From Desulfovibrio subterraneus (GTDB taxonomy: Bacteria; Desulfobacterota; Desulfovibrionia; Desulfovibrionales; Desulfovibrionaceae), in NCBI RefSeq assembly GCF_013340285.1, contig NZ_BLVO01000013.1, positions 355,574 through 419,573 of the forward strand: a DNA stretch of 64,000 nucleotides. The letters run 5' to 3'. Below the pieces are notes generated by a model. The model saw nothing but the letters and a program-made list of their open reading frames with translations. It had not been told where the DNA came from and did not search any database. Positions 1-10,157 of this stretch are shown one piece after another. The translations under genes were made by a program, and so were the position numbers. The first letter of the stretch is position 1. Every line of letters starts with the position of its first letter.

Positions 1-1
1 G

Positions 2-553
2 TTTGTGTTTCTCGGTGAACTGCCCACTCCGGCCGGACTTGCCGGTATCGCCTGCATCGTGGCCGGAAGCTGGGTGCTCAACGCAAAGGCAGCCAACCGC
101 ACAGCACTGCTTGAACCCTTCAGGGCCATATTCCGCGTTCGCGGGTCACGGTACGCCCTGTATGCTTCCATTATCTGGGCCATAGGAGCCGTGTTTTCCA
201 AACGCATGGCCCTGGCAGGTGATCCTTTTTATGCGGGCGCCATGTTTTTCACCATTCATAACGCGTTGCTTGTGGGCGGGCTGCTGCTCACAGGCAAAGC
301 TTCATGGCGGACCATGCTTCGTCATCCCGTGGCAGGAATTGCCTCCGGAATGACGCTTGTCGCACATATCGCCTGCCATTACATTTCGATCACCATGGTC
401 GCCGCCGCATACATGATATCCATCAAGCGTCTCAACGGGGTCATATCGGTTGCCATGGGCGGCCTTTTCTTCAAAGACGAGAACGTACGCGGCAGGTTTA
501 TCGGGGCCGCTGTCATGGCTTTGGGGGCCGGTATAATTGCCCTTTGGGGATAG
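2..553 (+). CDS. DMT/EamA-family permease, C-terminal part (5' end outside window)
   Basis: This is an inner-membrane transporter of the drug/metabolite superfamily, and only its last 180 or so residues are in the window. The frame is already open at the first bases, so the real start lies upstream. The visible part is strongly hydrophobic, with about five to six membrane segments, for example the stretch reading IIWAIGAVFSKRMAL and the final segment FIGAAVMALGAGIIAL. The ending resembles the second EamA repeat, where the last helix is followed by almost no tail. The substrate cannot be told from the sequence. The gene stops at TAG, 191 bases before fxsA, with only a weak imperfect hairpin between them. 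Confidence 0.7.
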   Translation, partial: FVFLGELPTPAGLAGIACIVAGSWVLNAKAANRTALLEPFRAIFRVRGSRYALYASIIWAIGAVFSKRMALAGDPFYAGAMFFTIHNALLVGGLLLTGKASWRTMLRHPVAGIASGMTLVAHIACHYISITMVAAAYMISIKRLNGVISVAMGGLFFKDENVRGRFIGAAVMALGAGIIALWG

Positions 554-744
554 AAAAGCCTGTCTGCCTTCTGTTTCCGGCCTTTTCCGGCGATAATAGG
601 CTTGCGTTCCATGCCAGAATGATTACCAATGGCGGAGCGATCGGTTTACCATGTGTGGCCGCGCGCTGATGTCAGACTGGGCCGGGGGCCGCACTTCCGC
701 TCGGATCGGGTAATTTCCCGCAGAACGCAAATACAGGATGTCTG

Positions 745-1320
745 ATGTTTTCCAAACTATTTCTGCTTTTTACGCTCATTCCCATCATGGAGCTTTACAC
801 ATTGGTGGAGGTTGGTTCCGTTATCGGTGTGGGATCGACTATTTTGATAGTCATTCTCACGGGTGTCATCGGAGCATGGCTGGCCCGCATGGAAGGTTTC
901 AATACCATGCTGAAGGTCAGAGAAAGTCTTGCGCAGGGCAAGGTGCCTGCTGACGAGATGGTGGAAGGCCTGCTCATTCTTGTGGCCGGACTTCTTCTGC
1001 TCACGCCCGGTTTCATTACAGACTGTATGGGCATAGTGCTGCTGGCTCCGTTTACCCGCAAGCCGTTTGCCCGCATGCTTCGTAAGCAGTTCAATGAATC
1101 GGTGAAGGTGCAGGGGGCCGGTTCCTTCGGATCTGCCAACAGCGCCGGATTCACGTATTACACGTGGCATTCCTCCGGTGGCCGCAAGGCCCCGGGAGAT
1201 GGTCCCCTATCGGTGCAGGATTTAGAAGCACGGCTGCGTGGAGAAACTTCGCAGGAACCGCGTAAGGCCGTGGTTATTGACTGTGATCCCATAGAGGACA
1301 AGGATAACGGTTCCCGTTAG
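745..1320 (+). CDS. fxsA: FxsA family membrane protein
   Basis: This 191-residue protein begins with the characteristic FxsA block: a first membrane helix containing PIMELYTLVEVGSVIG, a second hydrophobic stretch ending in GVIGAWLAR, and a third around GLLILVAGLLLLTPGFITD. The soluble C-terminal tail (about residue 115 onward) is polar and variable. In E. coli FxsA is an inner-membrane protein first known as a suppressor of phage T7 F-exclusion; its normal biochemical role is unsettled. The ATG chosen gives the family N-terminus directly, although the ribosome-binding site is weak. A strong terminator follows 24 bases after the stop. Confidence 0.88.
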   Translation: MFSKLFLLFTLIPIMELYTLVEVGSVIGVGSTILIVILTGVIGAWLARMEGFNTMLKVRESLAQGKVPADEMVEGLLILVAGLLLLTPGFITDCMGIVLLAPFTRKPFARMLRKQFNESVKVQGAGSFGSANSAGFTYYTWHSSGGRKAPGDGPLSVQDLEARLRGETSQEPRKAVVIDCDPIEDKDNGSR

Positions 1321-1343
1321 GGGACGTATGGACTTAGTAAGAG

Positions 1344-1368
1344 AAAAGGCAGCCCTGCTGCCTTTTTT
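1344..1368 (+). terminator. Rho-independent terminator after fxsA
   Basis: A 10-bp perfect stem (AAAAGGCAGC with GCTGCCTTTT) closes a 3-base loop and runs into six T residues. It lies between fxsA and creA, so the two genes are probably separate transcription units. Confidence 0.85.
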
Positions 1369-1401
1369 GATTTCCGCCGGACAGGAATATAAGGAGAGAG
1401 T

Positions 1402-1881
1402 ATGAAGCTGATTGGTAATGTCGCGGTCATATGTATGGTCATGGTGCTCGTCTGTTCCGCTGCGCGGGCTGAAACCATCGGTTCTGTCAGCACGGTCTTC
1501 AAGGTTCTTGGAGCCAACGACAAGATAGTGGTGGAAGCGTTTGATGATCCCGATATAGAGGGGGTTACCTGTTACCTGAGCCGCGCAAAGAAGGGGGGAA
1601 TATCGGGGAGCCTTGGTGTGGCGGAAGATACCTCGGACGCGTCTCTCTCGTGCAGACAGGTCGGTCCCATCTCTGTTCCCGAGCGAATCCGCAACAAGAA
1701 GGAAGACGGCGAAGAGGTCTTCAAGAAAAGAACATCGCTGCTCTTCAAGAGCATGCAGGTTGTCAGATTCTACGATGCGAAGCGAAATGTGATTATTTAT
1801 CTGACGTACAGCGACAGAATAATCGAAGGCTCGCCCAAAAACTCCATCAGCTGTGTGCCGGTCATGCCCTGGGGTAACTGA
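1402..1881 (+). CDS. creA: CreA family periplasmic protein
   Basis: This 159-residue protein has a signal peptide ([23 protein letters not shown], predicted cleavage near residue 23). The mature part matches the CreA family, with the sequence [27 protein letters not shown] followed by [12 protein letters not shown]. The family is conserved in proteobacteria, but its molecular function is unknown; the name comes from the E. coli cre locus. Two pairs of cysteines in the mature protein could form disulfides. A ribosome-binding site (AAGGAGAG) sits just upstream of the ATG. The family usually begins its mature domain at the same place, so the length looks complete. Confidence 0.88.
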   Translation: MKLIGNVAVICMVMVLVCSAARAETIGSVSTVFKVLGANDKIVVEAFDDPDIEGVTCYLSRAKKGGISGSLGVAEDTSDASLSCRQVGPISVPERIRNKKEDGEEVFKKRTSLLFKSMQVVRFYDAKRNVIIYLTYSDRIIEGSPKNSISCVPVMPWGN

Positions 1882-1909
1882 TGCCGCCTGTGCTGCGGTA
1901 CACGCAAAA

Positions 1910-3517
1910 TCAGGATGGCTGTTTCTGCGCTGCTGCCCGTAGAGTGGTATCAATGGTTTCAAGCAGCTCCTGGCGCGAATAGGGCTTGCTCAGCACCGCG
2001 TTGAATCCGCTGTCCTTATCCGTGAGCCGTTCATTTTCGGCAAAGGCAGTGAGGGCAATAATCGGTGTCAGGACTGCGGGATTGCCGCTTTCCCCTTCAC
2101 GGATTCTGCGGGTTATCTCCATGCCGTTGGGGCCGGGGAGCTGTATGTCCATCAATATGATGTCATAGGTTGCTTTTTCCAGCGCGTGCATCGCCTGTTT
2201 GCCGTCACCGGCAACAACTACCTTATGTCCGGACAGCTCCAGAAGGCCCTTGGCTGCTGCCTGACTGATCGGGTCGTCTTCCACCAGCAGAATATGCAGG
2301 TGTTCTTTTCTGCCCTTATCTCCGGATGCTCTGCCGGCTTCAGTTTCTTTCCGGACGATTTCGAAGGGCAGCAGGATGTGAAAGGTGCTGCCCTTGCCTT
2401 CTTCACTTTCCGCCCATATCCGCCCGCCAAGCTTGCGCGCCAGATTGCGGGTGATGGAAAGGCCCAGCCCCGCCCCGCTGAACTCCTTTGTCATGAAGTC
2501 CTCTGCAATGGTGAAGGACTTGAAGATGTGCTTGATTGCCTCCTGCGAGATGCCAATGCCCGTATCCTGTACGGTGAACAGGATGTTGATGAAGCGCGAA
2601 GAGATCTCCTGAGCCCCGCCATGCGGGGCCACTGTCAGCGTCACCGAACCCTTCTGGGTGTACTGGACCGCGTTGGACAGCACGTTGGTGAGAATCTGCT
2701 TGAGACAGCCGGGGTCGCACAGCAGCTGTTCGGGAATGGAGTCCGCGTAGTGGTATGAGAAATCCAGCGATTTCAGCTGCGCCTGCGTCTGTATCACGTC
2801 AATAAGGGGCCGCAGGGTCTCCTTCATGCGCGTGGGTTTCTTATCGATTTTCAGGGTTCCCGTTTCAATGTGTGAAAGTTCAAGCAGTGACGTGACCAGA
2901 GACCCGAGCCGCACGGCGGATTGGTTCAGAAATGTGAGCAGCTCCTTCTGTGCCGGAGTGAGCTGGCTGCCTTCCAGCAACTGGGCCATGCCCAGAATGC
3001 CGTTGAGCGGCGTTCGCAACTCATGACTGATGTTTGCCAGAAACAGGCTTTTGGCCTGACTCGCCGCTTCTGCCGCTTCCTTTGCTTTGGAGAGTTCAGC
3101 TGTCCGTTTGCGAACCAGACTGTCCAGTTCCTTGTTCTGGTTGTAGAGTGCCAGATGCGTTTTTACTCTTGCGAGCACAATGGCGGGATTGAAAGGCTTG
3201 GAGATGAAGTCTACCGCGCCGATATCAAAGCCCTTTTCTTCGTCGTTATTGGAGTTCAGCGCCGTGACGAAGATGATGGGAATGTTCGCCGTCTTCGGGT
3301 TTGCTTTGAGGGCTGCGCCGGTTTCATACCCGTCCATGCCGGGCATGAGTATATCAAGCAGGATAAGGTCCGGCGGAGTATTGGCCGCAAGTTCCACGGC
3401 GTCCTGCCCGTTGGTGGCGACATTGATGGCGTATTCCGGCTGCAGGATGGCATAGAGCATCTCGATATTGGCCGGCGTGTCATCAACAATCAGAATTCGG
3501 TATCTGATGGGCTTCAT
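1910..3517 (-). CDS. Hybrid histidine kinase, REC-HisKA-HATPase-REC
   Basis: This 535-residue cytoplasmic signalling protein has no membrane segment. It starts with a receiver domain (residues about 7-122, phosphoacceptor Asp55 in [10 protein letters not shown]), then a linker coiled coil (125-158). A HisKA domain follows with His165 in [11 protein letters not shown], then an HATPase domain (about 265-388, N box SNAVQYT, G boxes DTGIGIS and GAGLGLS). It ends with a second receiver (about 407-525, Asp457 in [10 protein letters not shown]). It can therefore take phosphate at its N-terminus and pass it on through its kinase core. Its start overlaps the stop of the upstream HD-GYP gene by 4 bases (ATGA), which suggests translational coupling in a three-gene operon. 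Confidence 0.93.
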   Translation of the reverse strand: MKPIRYRILIVDDTPANIEMLYAILQPEYAINVATNGQDAVELAANTPPDLILLDILMPGMDGYETGAALKANPKTANIPIIFVTALNSNNDEEKGFDIGAVDFISKPFNPAIVLARVKTHLALYNQNKELDSLVRKRTAELSKAKEAAEAASQAKSLFLANISHELRTPLNGILGMAQLLEGSQLTPAQKELLTFLNQSAVRLGSLVTSLLELSHIETGTLKIDKKPTRMKETLRPLIDVIQTQAQLKSLDFSYHYADSIPEQLLCDPGCLKQILTNVLSNAVQYTQKGSVTLTVAPHGGAQEISSRFINILFTVQDTGIGISQEAIKHIFKSFTIAEDFMTKEFSGAGLGLSITRNLARKLGGRIWAESEEGKGSTFHILLPFEIVRKETEAGRASGDKGRKEHLHILLVEDDPISQAAAKGLLELSGHKVVVAGDGKQAMHALEKATYDIILMDIQLPGPNGMEITRRIREGESGNPAVLTPIIALTAFAENERLTDKDSGFNAVLSKPYSRQELLETIDTTLRAAAQKQPS

Positions 3518-4644
3518 TTAGGTGACCTTCTGCTATCGGTGCCGCACATGATGTTGTTCATCAGGCACTGTCGCTCTTCCTCAAAGTCTGCATGCATGAT
3601 TGCGGCTGCACGGATATCTTTTTCTATCCTCAGGAAAATATCGATGATTTGCGGATCGAACTGTTTGCCGGAACTCTCGGCAACGATGGACAGCGATTCA
3701 TGATGCGATATGGGCTCCTTGTAGACGCGTTTGCTGATAAGTGCGTCATAGACATCGGCCACGGCCATCAATCTTCCGGCAAGGGGAATATCCGTGCCGG
3801 AAAGACCTTGCGGGTATCCGTTTCCGTTCCACCATTCATGATGGGTATGGGCAATCTCCCTTGCGACACGCAGGAAGGAATTGGACGTATTCAGCATACG
3901 TTCGGCGCGTTGCAATGAGTCGCGGCCATATATGGTATGCAGTTTCATGATCACGAATTCGTCATCGGTCAGCCTGCCGGGTTTGAGCAGAATGTGATCG
4001 GGGATGCCAATCTTGCCGATGTCATGAAGGGGGATGGAAGCGCAGAGCATATCGACGGGAACTTCTTTGAAATACGCTGCATATTCCGCCATGCCCGCAA
4101 GTTGCTCCGCAAGCAGGCGCACATAGAGCTGGGTGCGTTTGATGTGTCCCACCAGCTCGTTGTCGCGCATTTCCGCAAGGCAGGCCATGCTGAAAATGGT
4201 GACGGACTGGGTGAGGGCTATCTCCTCTGTTCTTTCCTCGACAAGATGTTCAAGATTGTCTTGATATCCCTTAAGTTTAAGGTGATTTCGTATGCGGGCC
4301 TTGATGATGGGGGGGCTGAATGGTTTGGTTATGTAGTCAACAGCCCCTAGTTCAAGGCCTCTGGCCTCGTCTTCGGTATCTGAAAGGGTTGTGACGAAAA
4401 GTACGGGAATGGATGCGGTGCGCGGGTCGGCCTTCAATCTCCGGCAAACTTCATAGCCGTCCATTCCGCTCATGATGATGTCCAGCAGAATAATGTCCGG
4501 CTGCGGTTCAGCTGTCGCCAGCTCCAGAGCTTCGCGCCCGTTGGTGGCGGCACTGATGGCAAACTCGTCTTTCAGGATTTCCCTGAGGATAAGTATATTG
4601 GCCGTGGTGTCGTCAACGATGAGAATGCGCATTGCGGAGGTCAT
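3514..4644 (-). CDS. Response regulator with HD-GYP domain (predicted cyclic-di-GMP phosphodiesterase)
   Basis: This 376-residue protein joins an N-terminal receiver (residues about 5-120, phosphoacceptor Asp55 in [10 protein letters not shown]) to an HD-GYP output domain (about 145-345). The catalytic motif [10 protein letters not shown] spans residues 207-216, and the signature [13 protein letters not shown] lies near 268-280, so the metal-binding histidines and aspartates appear intact. Proteins of this RpfG-like architecture hydrolyse cyclic-di-GMP. Its start overlaps the end of the large hybrid kinase gene by 4 bases, and its end overlaps the start of the next kinase. It is therefore the likely output arm of the operon. 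Confidence 0.93.
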   Translation of the reverse strand: MTSAMRILIVDDTTANILILREILKDEFAISAATNGREALELATAEPQPDIILLDIIMSGMDGYEVCRRLKADPRTASIPVLFVTTLSDTEDEARGLELGAVDYITKPFSPPIIKARIRNHLKLKGYQDNLEHLVEERTEEIALTQSVTIFSMACLAEMRDNELVGHIKRTQLYVRLLAEQLAGMAEYAAYFKEVPVDMLCASIPLHDIGKIGIPDHILLKPGRLTDDEFVIMKLHTIYGRDSLQRAERMLNTSNSFLRVAREIAHTHHEWWNGNGYPQGLSGTDIPLAGRLMAVADVYDALISKRVYKEPISHHESLSIVAESSGKQFDPQIIDIFLRIEKDIRAAAIMHADFEEERQCLMNNIMCGTDSRRSPK

Positions 4645-7600
4645 GATTGTTCCTCCTGTTGTATCGGCTTGTCCTGTTCTTTGCGGAACAGCTCGGAGAG
4701 CCGTTCAACACGTATGGCGGCCTTTTTGAACGCGAAAGATGCCAGGTCTTCACCCAATTCGGCGGTGAGATCTGCATCAAGTCTGACAAGAGTCGGAGTC
4801 AGTGTCTCGAAAAGGGCCAGTGCTGCCATGTCATGGATGGCAATGGCTTCCTGAAGGTCGTGAAGAATGCTTTTAACGTTCTCCACGGGCATGGCATCCG
4901 GTGGCGGTGTGGCGGCATCTGCGCCGGAGGGGGTGAGATGCTGGACACCGGCAGCCTGTTCGGCCTGTTCGTTCAGTTGCGTCCGGATGATCAGGGGAAT
5001 GCCCTTTATCACCTGGTCCAGGGTATTTTCCAGTTCAATCAGCACTTCGTTCAGGTTCGCGTTGTTGTCACGCAGGGCCTGACAGGTCCGTTCTGCTGCT
5101 TCATATACTGACATTGCTCCGATATTACCGGCAACTCCCTTGAGCGTGTGTGCCAGACGGAAACCGGCCTCCAGACTATCCTGCTTTACGCATTGGCGGA
5201 CTCTGGCCGGTATGTCGGCTTGTTCACGCAGGAATCCGTTTAACAGGTTTACATAGATGCCTCTGTTGTTGCGTACGCGGCGCATGCCTGCGTTAACGTC
5301 GATAATCTCGTTCTCGGCAGTGGTGAACGTTGACGGCGTTTCTGCCGGAGTAATGGGTGTTGCAACAGGTTCCCAACCTCCTTTGTGGATCCATTTGCCA
5401 AGGGTGGCATACAGTTCGTCCGGATCGATGGGCTTGTTGACGTGGTCGTTCATACCGGACTGGAGACTGAGGTTTCTGTCCGAAACCATGGCGTGGGCTG
5501 TCATGGCGATAATGGGCATTCCCTGCAGCCGGGGCAGGCTGCGAATTCTGCGTGCTGCCTCCAGCCCGTCCATCACCGGCATCTGAATATCCATGAGCAC
5601 GGCCTGGAATTCTTGCTTCTGGACAAGGGTCAGAGCCTCTTCCCCGTTGCGGGCCAAGGTGACTTCCATGCCGACACCCTGCAGGAGTTCGGTTGCAACC
5701 TGCTGGTTAAGCTCGTTATCTTCTGCCAGCAAAATGCGTGCGCCCCGTATGTGATCCGGTATGGATGGAGCCCGCTGGGAGGAGCTGGTGACGGCTTCAC
5801 TGATTTCGAAGTTGAATGCCTCAAGCAGTGTATTAAAAAGAACTGATCGGTTTATGGGCTTGAGCATGAGCCCTGTCAGATTCTCTTCAGCAAGGCGTTG
5901 GCGTATTTCATCCCTTCCGTAGGCCGTGACCATGATGAACTTGGGGTCGTTCGGAGGAGTCAGGATTTTTCTGATCTCCTGTATGCAGGTTATTCCGCCC
6001 ATTTCCGGCATCTTCCAGTCCATGAAAACAATATCATACGGCGGGTCCGCCTGCTGAACCAGGGAAATGGCATGCCTGGGAGATATGGTTGTGTCCACTT
6101 TCAGACCGAAGGATTCAAGCGATTCTGCAAGTACCTGCAGGGCATTGGAGTTGTCATCCACGGCCAGCACTTTGCACCCTTTCAGGGATTCGGGCATGCG
6201 GAACGTTTGTTTGATGAATTCTGAAATTTCGAAGGTCAGGCTGAAGTGGAACTCCGTCCCTAGCCCAAGCCTGCTTTCACATTGAAGGTCGCCCCCCATG
6301 AGTTCGACCAGCCGCTTGGAAATGCTCAGCCCGAGTCCGGTACCCCCGTAAAGGCGGGTGGTGGAGCCATCGGCCTGTGTAAAGGGCATGTATAGATTTT
6401 TCATGTTCTCTTCGCTCAGGCCGATGCCGGAATCCTTCACACTGAAACGGAGCTTGGCGGTTGTTTTGTCCTGCGTAATTCCCCTTACGGCAAGGGTGAC
6501 TTCACCTTCTTCTGTGAATTTTACTGCGTTGTTCGCAAGGTTGGTGAGCACCTGACTCAGTCGCAGGGAATCACCATACAGGCTTGCGGGCACATTGGGG
6601 TCAACTGAGAGCAGAAGCTCTATGCCCTTTTCCTCGGCTGCAAGCACAACGATGTTGATGACGTTTTCGAGCATGGTGTTCAGAGCGAAGGGGTGGCGTT
6701 CAATCTCAATCTTGCCCGCCTCGATCTTGGAGAAGTCCAGAATGTCGTTGATGATGTTCAGCAGCGTATCCGAGGCATGCTTTATCTTCTGCAGATAGTC
6801 GCGTTGCCGGGGGTCATGTTCCTTGCGCAGGGCCAGATTTCCAAGGCCGACAATGGCGTTCATGGGGGTACGAATTTCATGGCTCATGCGGGCCAGAAAT
6901 TCACTCTTGGCAGAGTTGGCCTCTTCGGCAAGGGTGCGGGCACTTTCCAGCTCCTCCTTGTTTTTTACGCTGTCGGTGATGTCGCGGGTTATGCCCCGGT
7001 ATCCGCCCACCAGCCCTTGCTCGTCGAAAAAAGCCGTGCCGGTCGAACGCACCCATACGGGATGCCCGTCCTTGTGTATGCAGGTTTCTTCCCAGTGCAT
7101 GTGGCTTGCATTCATCAAGTCCGGATTGTTGGAAAAGGTATGGTCCAGCAAGGGAGCCAGATTGAAGGGGGCGACAGTCGCTGCTTCTTCCTGCGTGTAG
7201 CCGAGGATATTCAATATGCGGGGGCTCACATAGGTGAGGTGGCCGTTGCTATCGGTTTCCCAGATGATATCCCACGAACTCTCCACTATCTGTTTGAAAC
7301 GGTTGCGGCTGGTCAGGATCTCCTTCTCGCTGGCCTTTCTTTCGTTAATGCGCTTTGCCTGTGTGAAAGCCACAATGGAAATGAGCGAAGTCAGCACGCC
7401 GAACAGGTAAAAGAAGTCCACGTATGTCTGACGAGCCAGTGCCGCGAGTTCGGCTTGCGGGATCACGCTGATGAGCCGCCACGAGAGCGAACGGGTCATG
7501 CTGTGACCAAGATTGCTCTTGGGAACATACTCAACGGCGGTGTAGGTGATGAGATCGCCGTTCACATACATCTGCCCGTTGCTGGTGGCGGCTATGTCTT

Positions 7601-8414
7601 CCCATGCATCCGGAAATTCTGCCTGAAAGGTACGTCCCTTTTTATCCGGATACATGAACCCCCAGCACTTGCTCTGATCCCTGTGGTATAGCCAGTACCC
7701 GTCTTTGTTGAGCAGCATCAGCCCCGTGCGTTCGTTCCGGTCAAGGTCTGCAAGGCTGTGCAGCATGCCTTCTGCAAGGTAGTTGAGGACGATAACGCCC
7801 CGGCGTTGTCCAAGTCTGTCGTCAGCACCGGTAGCAAAGCGTATGGTCGGCTTGAGAGGCGTCTCAATGACGTTGTGTTCGATATTGAGATCCAGCGGCG
7901 AGAAATAGATGGCTTCCGAAGGAAGATCTTTCGTCTCGGAGAAGTAGTAACGGTTGGATTTGTTCTGCAGTTGATCGCTGGGAACTATGGAGGCCCCGTG
8001 TGGCTCCTTGTTGATGCGGATGTCTTCATCACCGTTCATCAGAAGAAGCCGTGCCTGATCATATTGCCGGTTGTTTCTGATGAAGGAGCTGAATTCCTGC
8101 TCCAGCGCCTTCTTGTGCTTGGGAGACCATGTTGTCAGGTAGTCCCGCACCTCAAGATGGATGGAGAGATTAATCAGGTTCTGGGCAACGGAGTTAATCT
8201 CAAGCTCCAGCGATTTACCCGCAAACTCGATGAGGGATATTTGCCGACGTTCCAGAACGGTTTTCTGGGAGTCAATTTCCTGTTGCAGCAGGTAGATGAG
8301 AGATGCGGCAACGACCAGAATGACAGGAAGCCCAAGACTGAGTGCGCTGAGCAGGACTTGGCTATCTCTGGAACGTGCGGTGTTGTTCGTCGTGTGTACG
8401 TGGCTGTTTGTCAT
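4641..8414 (-). CDS. Membrane hybrid sensor kinase (dCACHE-like sensor, PAS, HisKA, HATPase, two REC, Hpt)
   Basis: This 1257-residue inner-membrane sensor begins with a transmembrane helix (about 22-44), then a large periplasmic sensor of roughly 280 residues with dCACHE-like features. A second helix follows at about 332-350. The cytoplasmic part carries a PAS/PAC unit (about 368-482), HisKA with His512 in MSHEIRTPMNA, and an HATPase (G boxes DSGIGLS and GTGLGLS). Two receivers follow (Asp799 in FMDWKMPE and Asp942 in LMDIQMPV), then a C-terminal Hpt domain with His1089 in AHTLKG. All modules of a full phosphorelay are therefore on one chain. It is the first gene of the operon and overlaps the HD-GYP regulator by 4 bases. 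The ligand is unknown. Confidence 0.94.
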   Translation of the reverse strand: MTNSHVHTTNNTARSRDSQVLLSALSLGLPVILVVAASLIYLLQQEIDSQKTVLERRQISLIEFAGKSLELEINSVAQNLINLSIHLEVRDYLTTWSPKHKKALEQEFSSFIRNNRQYDQARLLLMNGDEDIRINKEPHGASIVPSDQLQNKSNRYYFSETKDLPSEAIYFSPLDLNIEHNVIETPLKPTIRFATGADDRLGQRRGVIVLNYLAEGMLHSLADLDRNERTGLMLLNKDGYWLYHRDQSKCWGFMYPDKKGRTFQAEFPDAWEDIAATSNGQMYVNGDLITYTAVEYVPKSNLGHSMTRSLSWRLISVIPQAELAALARQTYVDFFYLFGVLTSLISIVAFTQAKRINERKASEKEILTSRNRFKQIVESSWDIIWETDSNGHLTYVSPRILNILGYTQEEAATVAPFNLAPLLDHTFSNNPDLMNASHMHWEETCIHKDGHPVWVRSTGTAFFDEQGLVGGYRGITRDITDSVKNKEELESARTLAEEANSAKSEFLARMSHEIRTPMNAIVGLGNLALRKEHDPRQRDYLQKIKHASDTLLNIINDILDFSKIEAGKIEIERHPFALNTMLENVINIVVLAAEEKGIELLLSVDPNVPASLYGDSLRLSQVLTNLANNAVKFTEEGEVTLAVRGITQDKTTAKLRFSVKDSGIGLSEENMKNLYMPFTQADGSTTRLYGGTGLGLSISKRLVELMGGDLQCESRLGLGTEFHFSLTFEISEFIKQTFRMPESLKGCKVLAVDDNSNALQVLAESLESFGLKVDTTISPRHAISLVQQADPPYDIVFMDWKMPEMGGITCIQEIRKILTPPNDPKFIMVTAYGRDEIRQRLAEENLTGLMLKPINRSVLFNTLLEAFNFEISEAVTSSSQRAPSIPDHIRGARILLAEDNELNQQVATELLQGVGMEVTLARNGEEALTLVQKQEFQAVLMDIQMPVMDGLEAARRIRSLPRLQGMPIIAMTAHAMVSDRNLSLQSGMNDHVNKPIDPDELYATLGKWIHKGGWEPVATPITPAETPSTFTTAENEIIDVNAGMRRVRNNRGIYVNLLNGFLREQADIPARVRQCVKQDSLEAGFRLAHTLKGVAGNIGAMSVYEAAERTCQALRDNNANLNEVLIELENTLDQVIKGIPLIIRTQLNEQAEQAAGVQHLTPSGADAATPPPDAMPVENVKSILHDLQEAIAIHDMAALALFETLTPTLVRLDADLTAELGEDLASFAFKKAAIRVERLSELFRKEQDKPIQQEEQS

Positions 8415-8544
8415 GGGGTATCCAAGCTGATTTTTAGCATAGGATACTGAATGACGAAGATTGCAGCAACGGTATATGCTCTTTTATAACGGTGTTCGCG
8501 GCAGGTTATAATGCAAAGCGGAAAAGAGCTTGTCTGGTCGTGGA

Positions 8545-10101
8545 TTAACGATGGAGACGATGTGGCTCCGTAAGGTTCAGCACTGTTTGCACCCTGTTCA
8601 AATACGTATGGTCACGCAGGATGAGTTCACGCCACAAAGCCTTGAGCTGTGCCGCCTTATGCGGGTTGGCAAGCAGGTGATTTACCTTGGGTGAAATCTC
8701 CGCAGGGCGCCGGAAGGTCACCGCGTCCGCAAGGTGGCGGGGGAAAATATCCATGCCGGGGTTTGCGTCCGTGAGCAGCAGGCCACCCGCCGCCCATACG
8801 TCAAAATGGCGCTGGGTGAGTCCCGCAGGGAGCAGCATGCCTGTGACGTTAAGCGAGATGCGGGCGTTTCGGTACACGGCAGCGAGTCCGGTATAGTAAT
8901 CAACAGGGGGGCGCAGGTCGGAACCTTCCGGCAGGCGGGGCTTCCATTGTTCATCACCGATGACGGTAAGTCCGCAGGGATGTGCCTGCTGCAGGCACAT
9001 GGTGCGCCAGCATTCCGTGCTTTCGGCGGCATTGGCCCCCACCGCGCGGGGCGTGTCGGGCCAGAAATCTGCAGCTCCGAGTTGGCCGGCCCACCAGTGA
9101 TAATCCGGTCTTTCTCCCCGCAGCAGCATCTCATGCGCGATGTTCTGCAAAGCACCGTCGGGGTGTATGCCTGAAAAATATTTGCGGCGTTCGGGAAATT
9201 CCGACCGGCCCACAAAGACAACCGGTGCAAGCGGTGCCACGAGCTCCGCATCGTCCTGCGTGGCAAACAGGGCAGGGTCCGTGGCAAGGGGAAGGTGGTG
9301 CACCTCCCGCGCGCCTGCAGCCTGCAATGCAGGGATGAAGCTGGCATCCGTGACGAAGAGTAATGACTCTTTCCAGAAGGGGGCCTTGCAGCCGGAAAGT
9401 ATGTGCCACGGCGTATCCACACACCATATGGCAACAGGCACGCCTGCTGCCCTGAGCAGGTTGTGGCGTTCGCCGAACATGTCCAGCCCCTGCGCGTTCA
9501 CGCTGAAGAAAAGGGCAGGGGTACCCTGCGCCAGCAGCCTGGGCAGCTCGGATGTGATGGTATCGGGATCGAGAATGTGAACGGCATACCCCTCTGCTGC
9601 AAAGGCGCAGGAGAGTTCGCGTATGAGCAGGCCGTGTTCCGTGCCGGACAGCAGGATGGTCCGTGTTTGTGGACTGGCTTGTGTGCCACCCCCCGGGTTC
9701 CGGGAGCGCAGATGCTGCAGCTGCACAGCTGCCAGCAACGGCCCCCAGAAGGAAGGAAACAGCCGCAGGTTCTGCCTGAAGGCCAGCACAGTGGATGCGG
9801 ACAGCAGCGAGGGTGTGCATTCTGCGGGGGAAACGGACACCCAGCCGGCGGGAATGGCATCATGCCACTTCCGGTTCATCTGGGCGGAAAATTCAGGTGA
9901 TTCCACATAGCGGATCACGGCATCACCGGCTGGATTTTTTGCCATAACTGCCTGCGCAGCCATTGCCGGATCAGGGCCGAGGCCGAGAAGCAGGAGGTCT
10001 CTTCCTGAGCCGTACGTGTCGAACTGGTCGGCACCGCAGAGAAGAGATTGGGGCTTGCCAAGTTCGTGTATGATGCGTATCCGTTCCGGGCGATGGTCCA
10101 T
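8545..10101 (-). CDS. CgeB-like glycosyltransferase family protein
   Basis: This 518-residue protein has no signal peptide. The N-terminal third is a poorly conserved domain, and a Rossmann-like part begins near residue 145 (TRTILLSGTEHGLL). The C-terminal region resembles the Glyco_trans_1_2/CgeB domain: LPLATDPALF near the middle, then a final block around ARISLNVTGMLLPAGLTQRHFDVWAAGGLLLTD (given here only as a location, residues about 415-450) and NPGMDIFPR. In this family that block binds the nucleotide sugar. It probably adds sugars to a protein or surface polymer; the acceptor is unknown. It stands alone between the sensor kinase operon and rlmE, transcribed divergently from rlmE. Confidence 0.72.
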   Translation of the reverse strand: MDHRPERIRIIHELGKPQSLLCGADQFDTYGSGRDLLLLGLGPDPAMAAQAVMAKNPAGDAVIRYVESPEFSAQMNRKWHDAIPAGWVSVSPAECTPSLLSASTVLAFRQNLRLFPSFWGPLLAAVQLQHLRSRNPGGGTQASPQTRTILLSGTEHGLLIRELSCAFAAEGYAVHILDPDTITSELPRLLAQGTPALFFSVNAQGLDMFGERHNLLRAAGVPVAIWCVDTPWHILSGCKAPFWKESLLFVTDASFIPALQAAGAREVHHLPLATDPALFATQDDAELVAPLAPVVFVGRSEFPERRKYFSGIHPDGALQNIAHEMLLRGERPDYHWWAGQLGAADFWPDTPRAVGANAAESTECWRTMCLQQAHPCGLTVIGDEQWKPRLPEGSDLRPPVDYYTGLAAVYRNARISLNVTGMLLPAGLTQRHFDVWAAGGLLLTDANPGMDIFPRHLADAVTFRRPAEISPKVNHLLANPHKAAQLKALWRELILRDHTYLNRVQTVLNLTEPHRLHR

Positions 10102-10157
10102 TCTGTGGCCTTGGCGTTACTAGCTCTTTACGATACAAGAGCCGCAGGTGAAAAACA

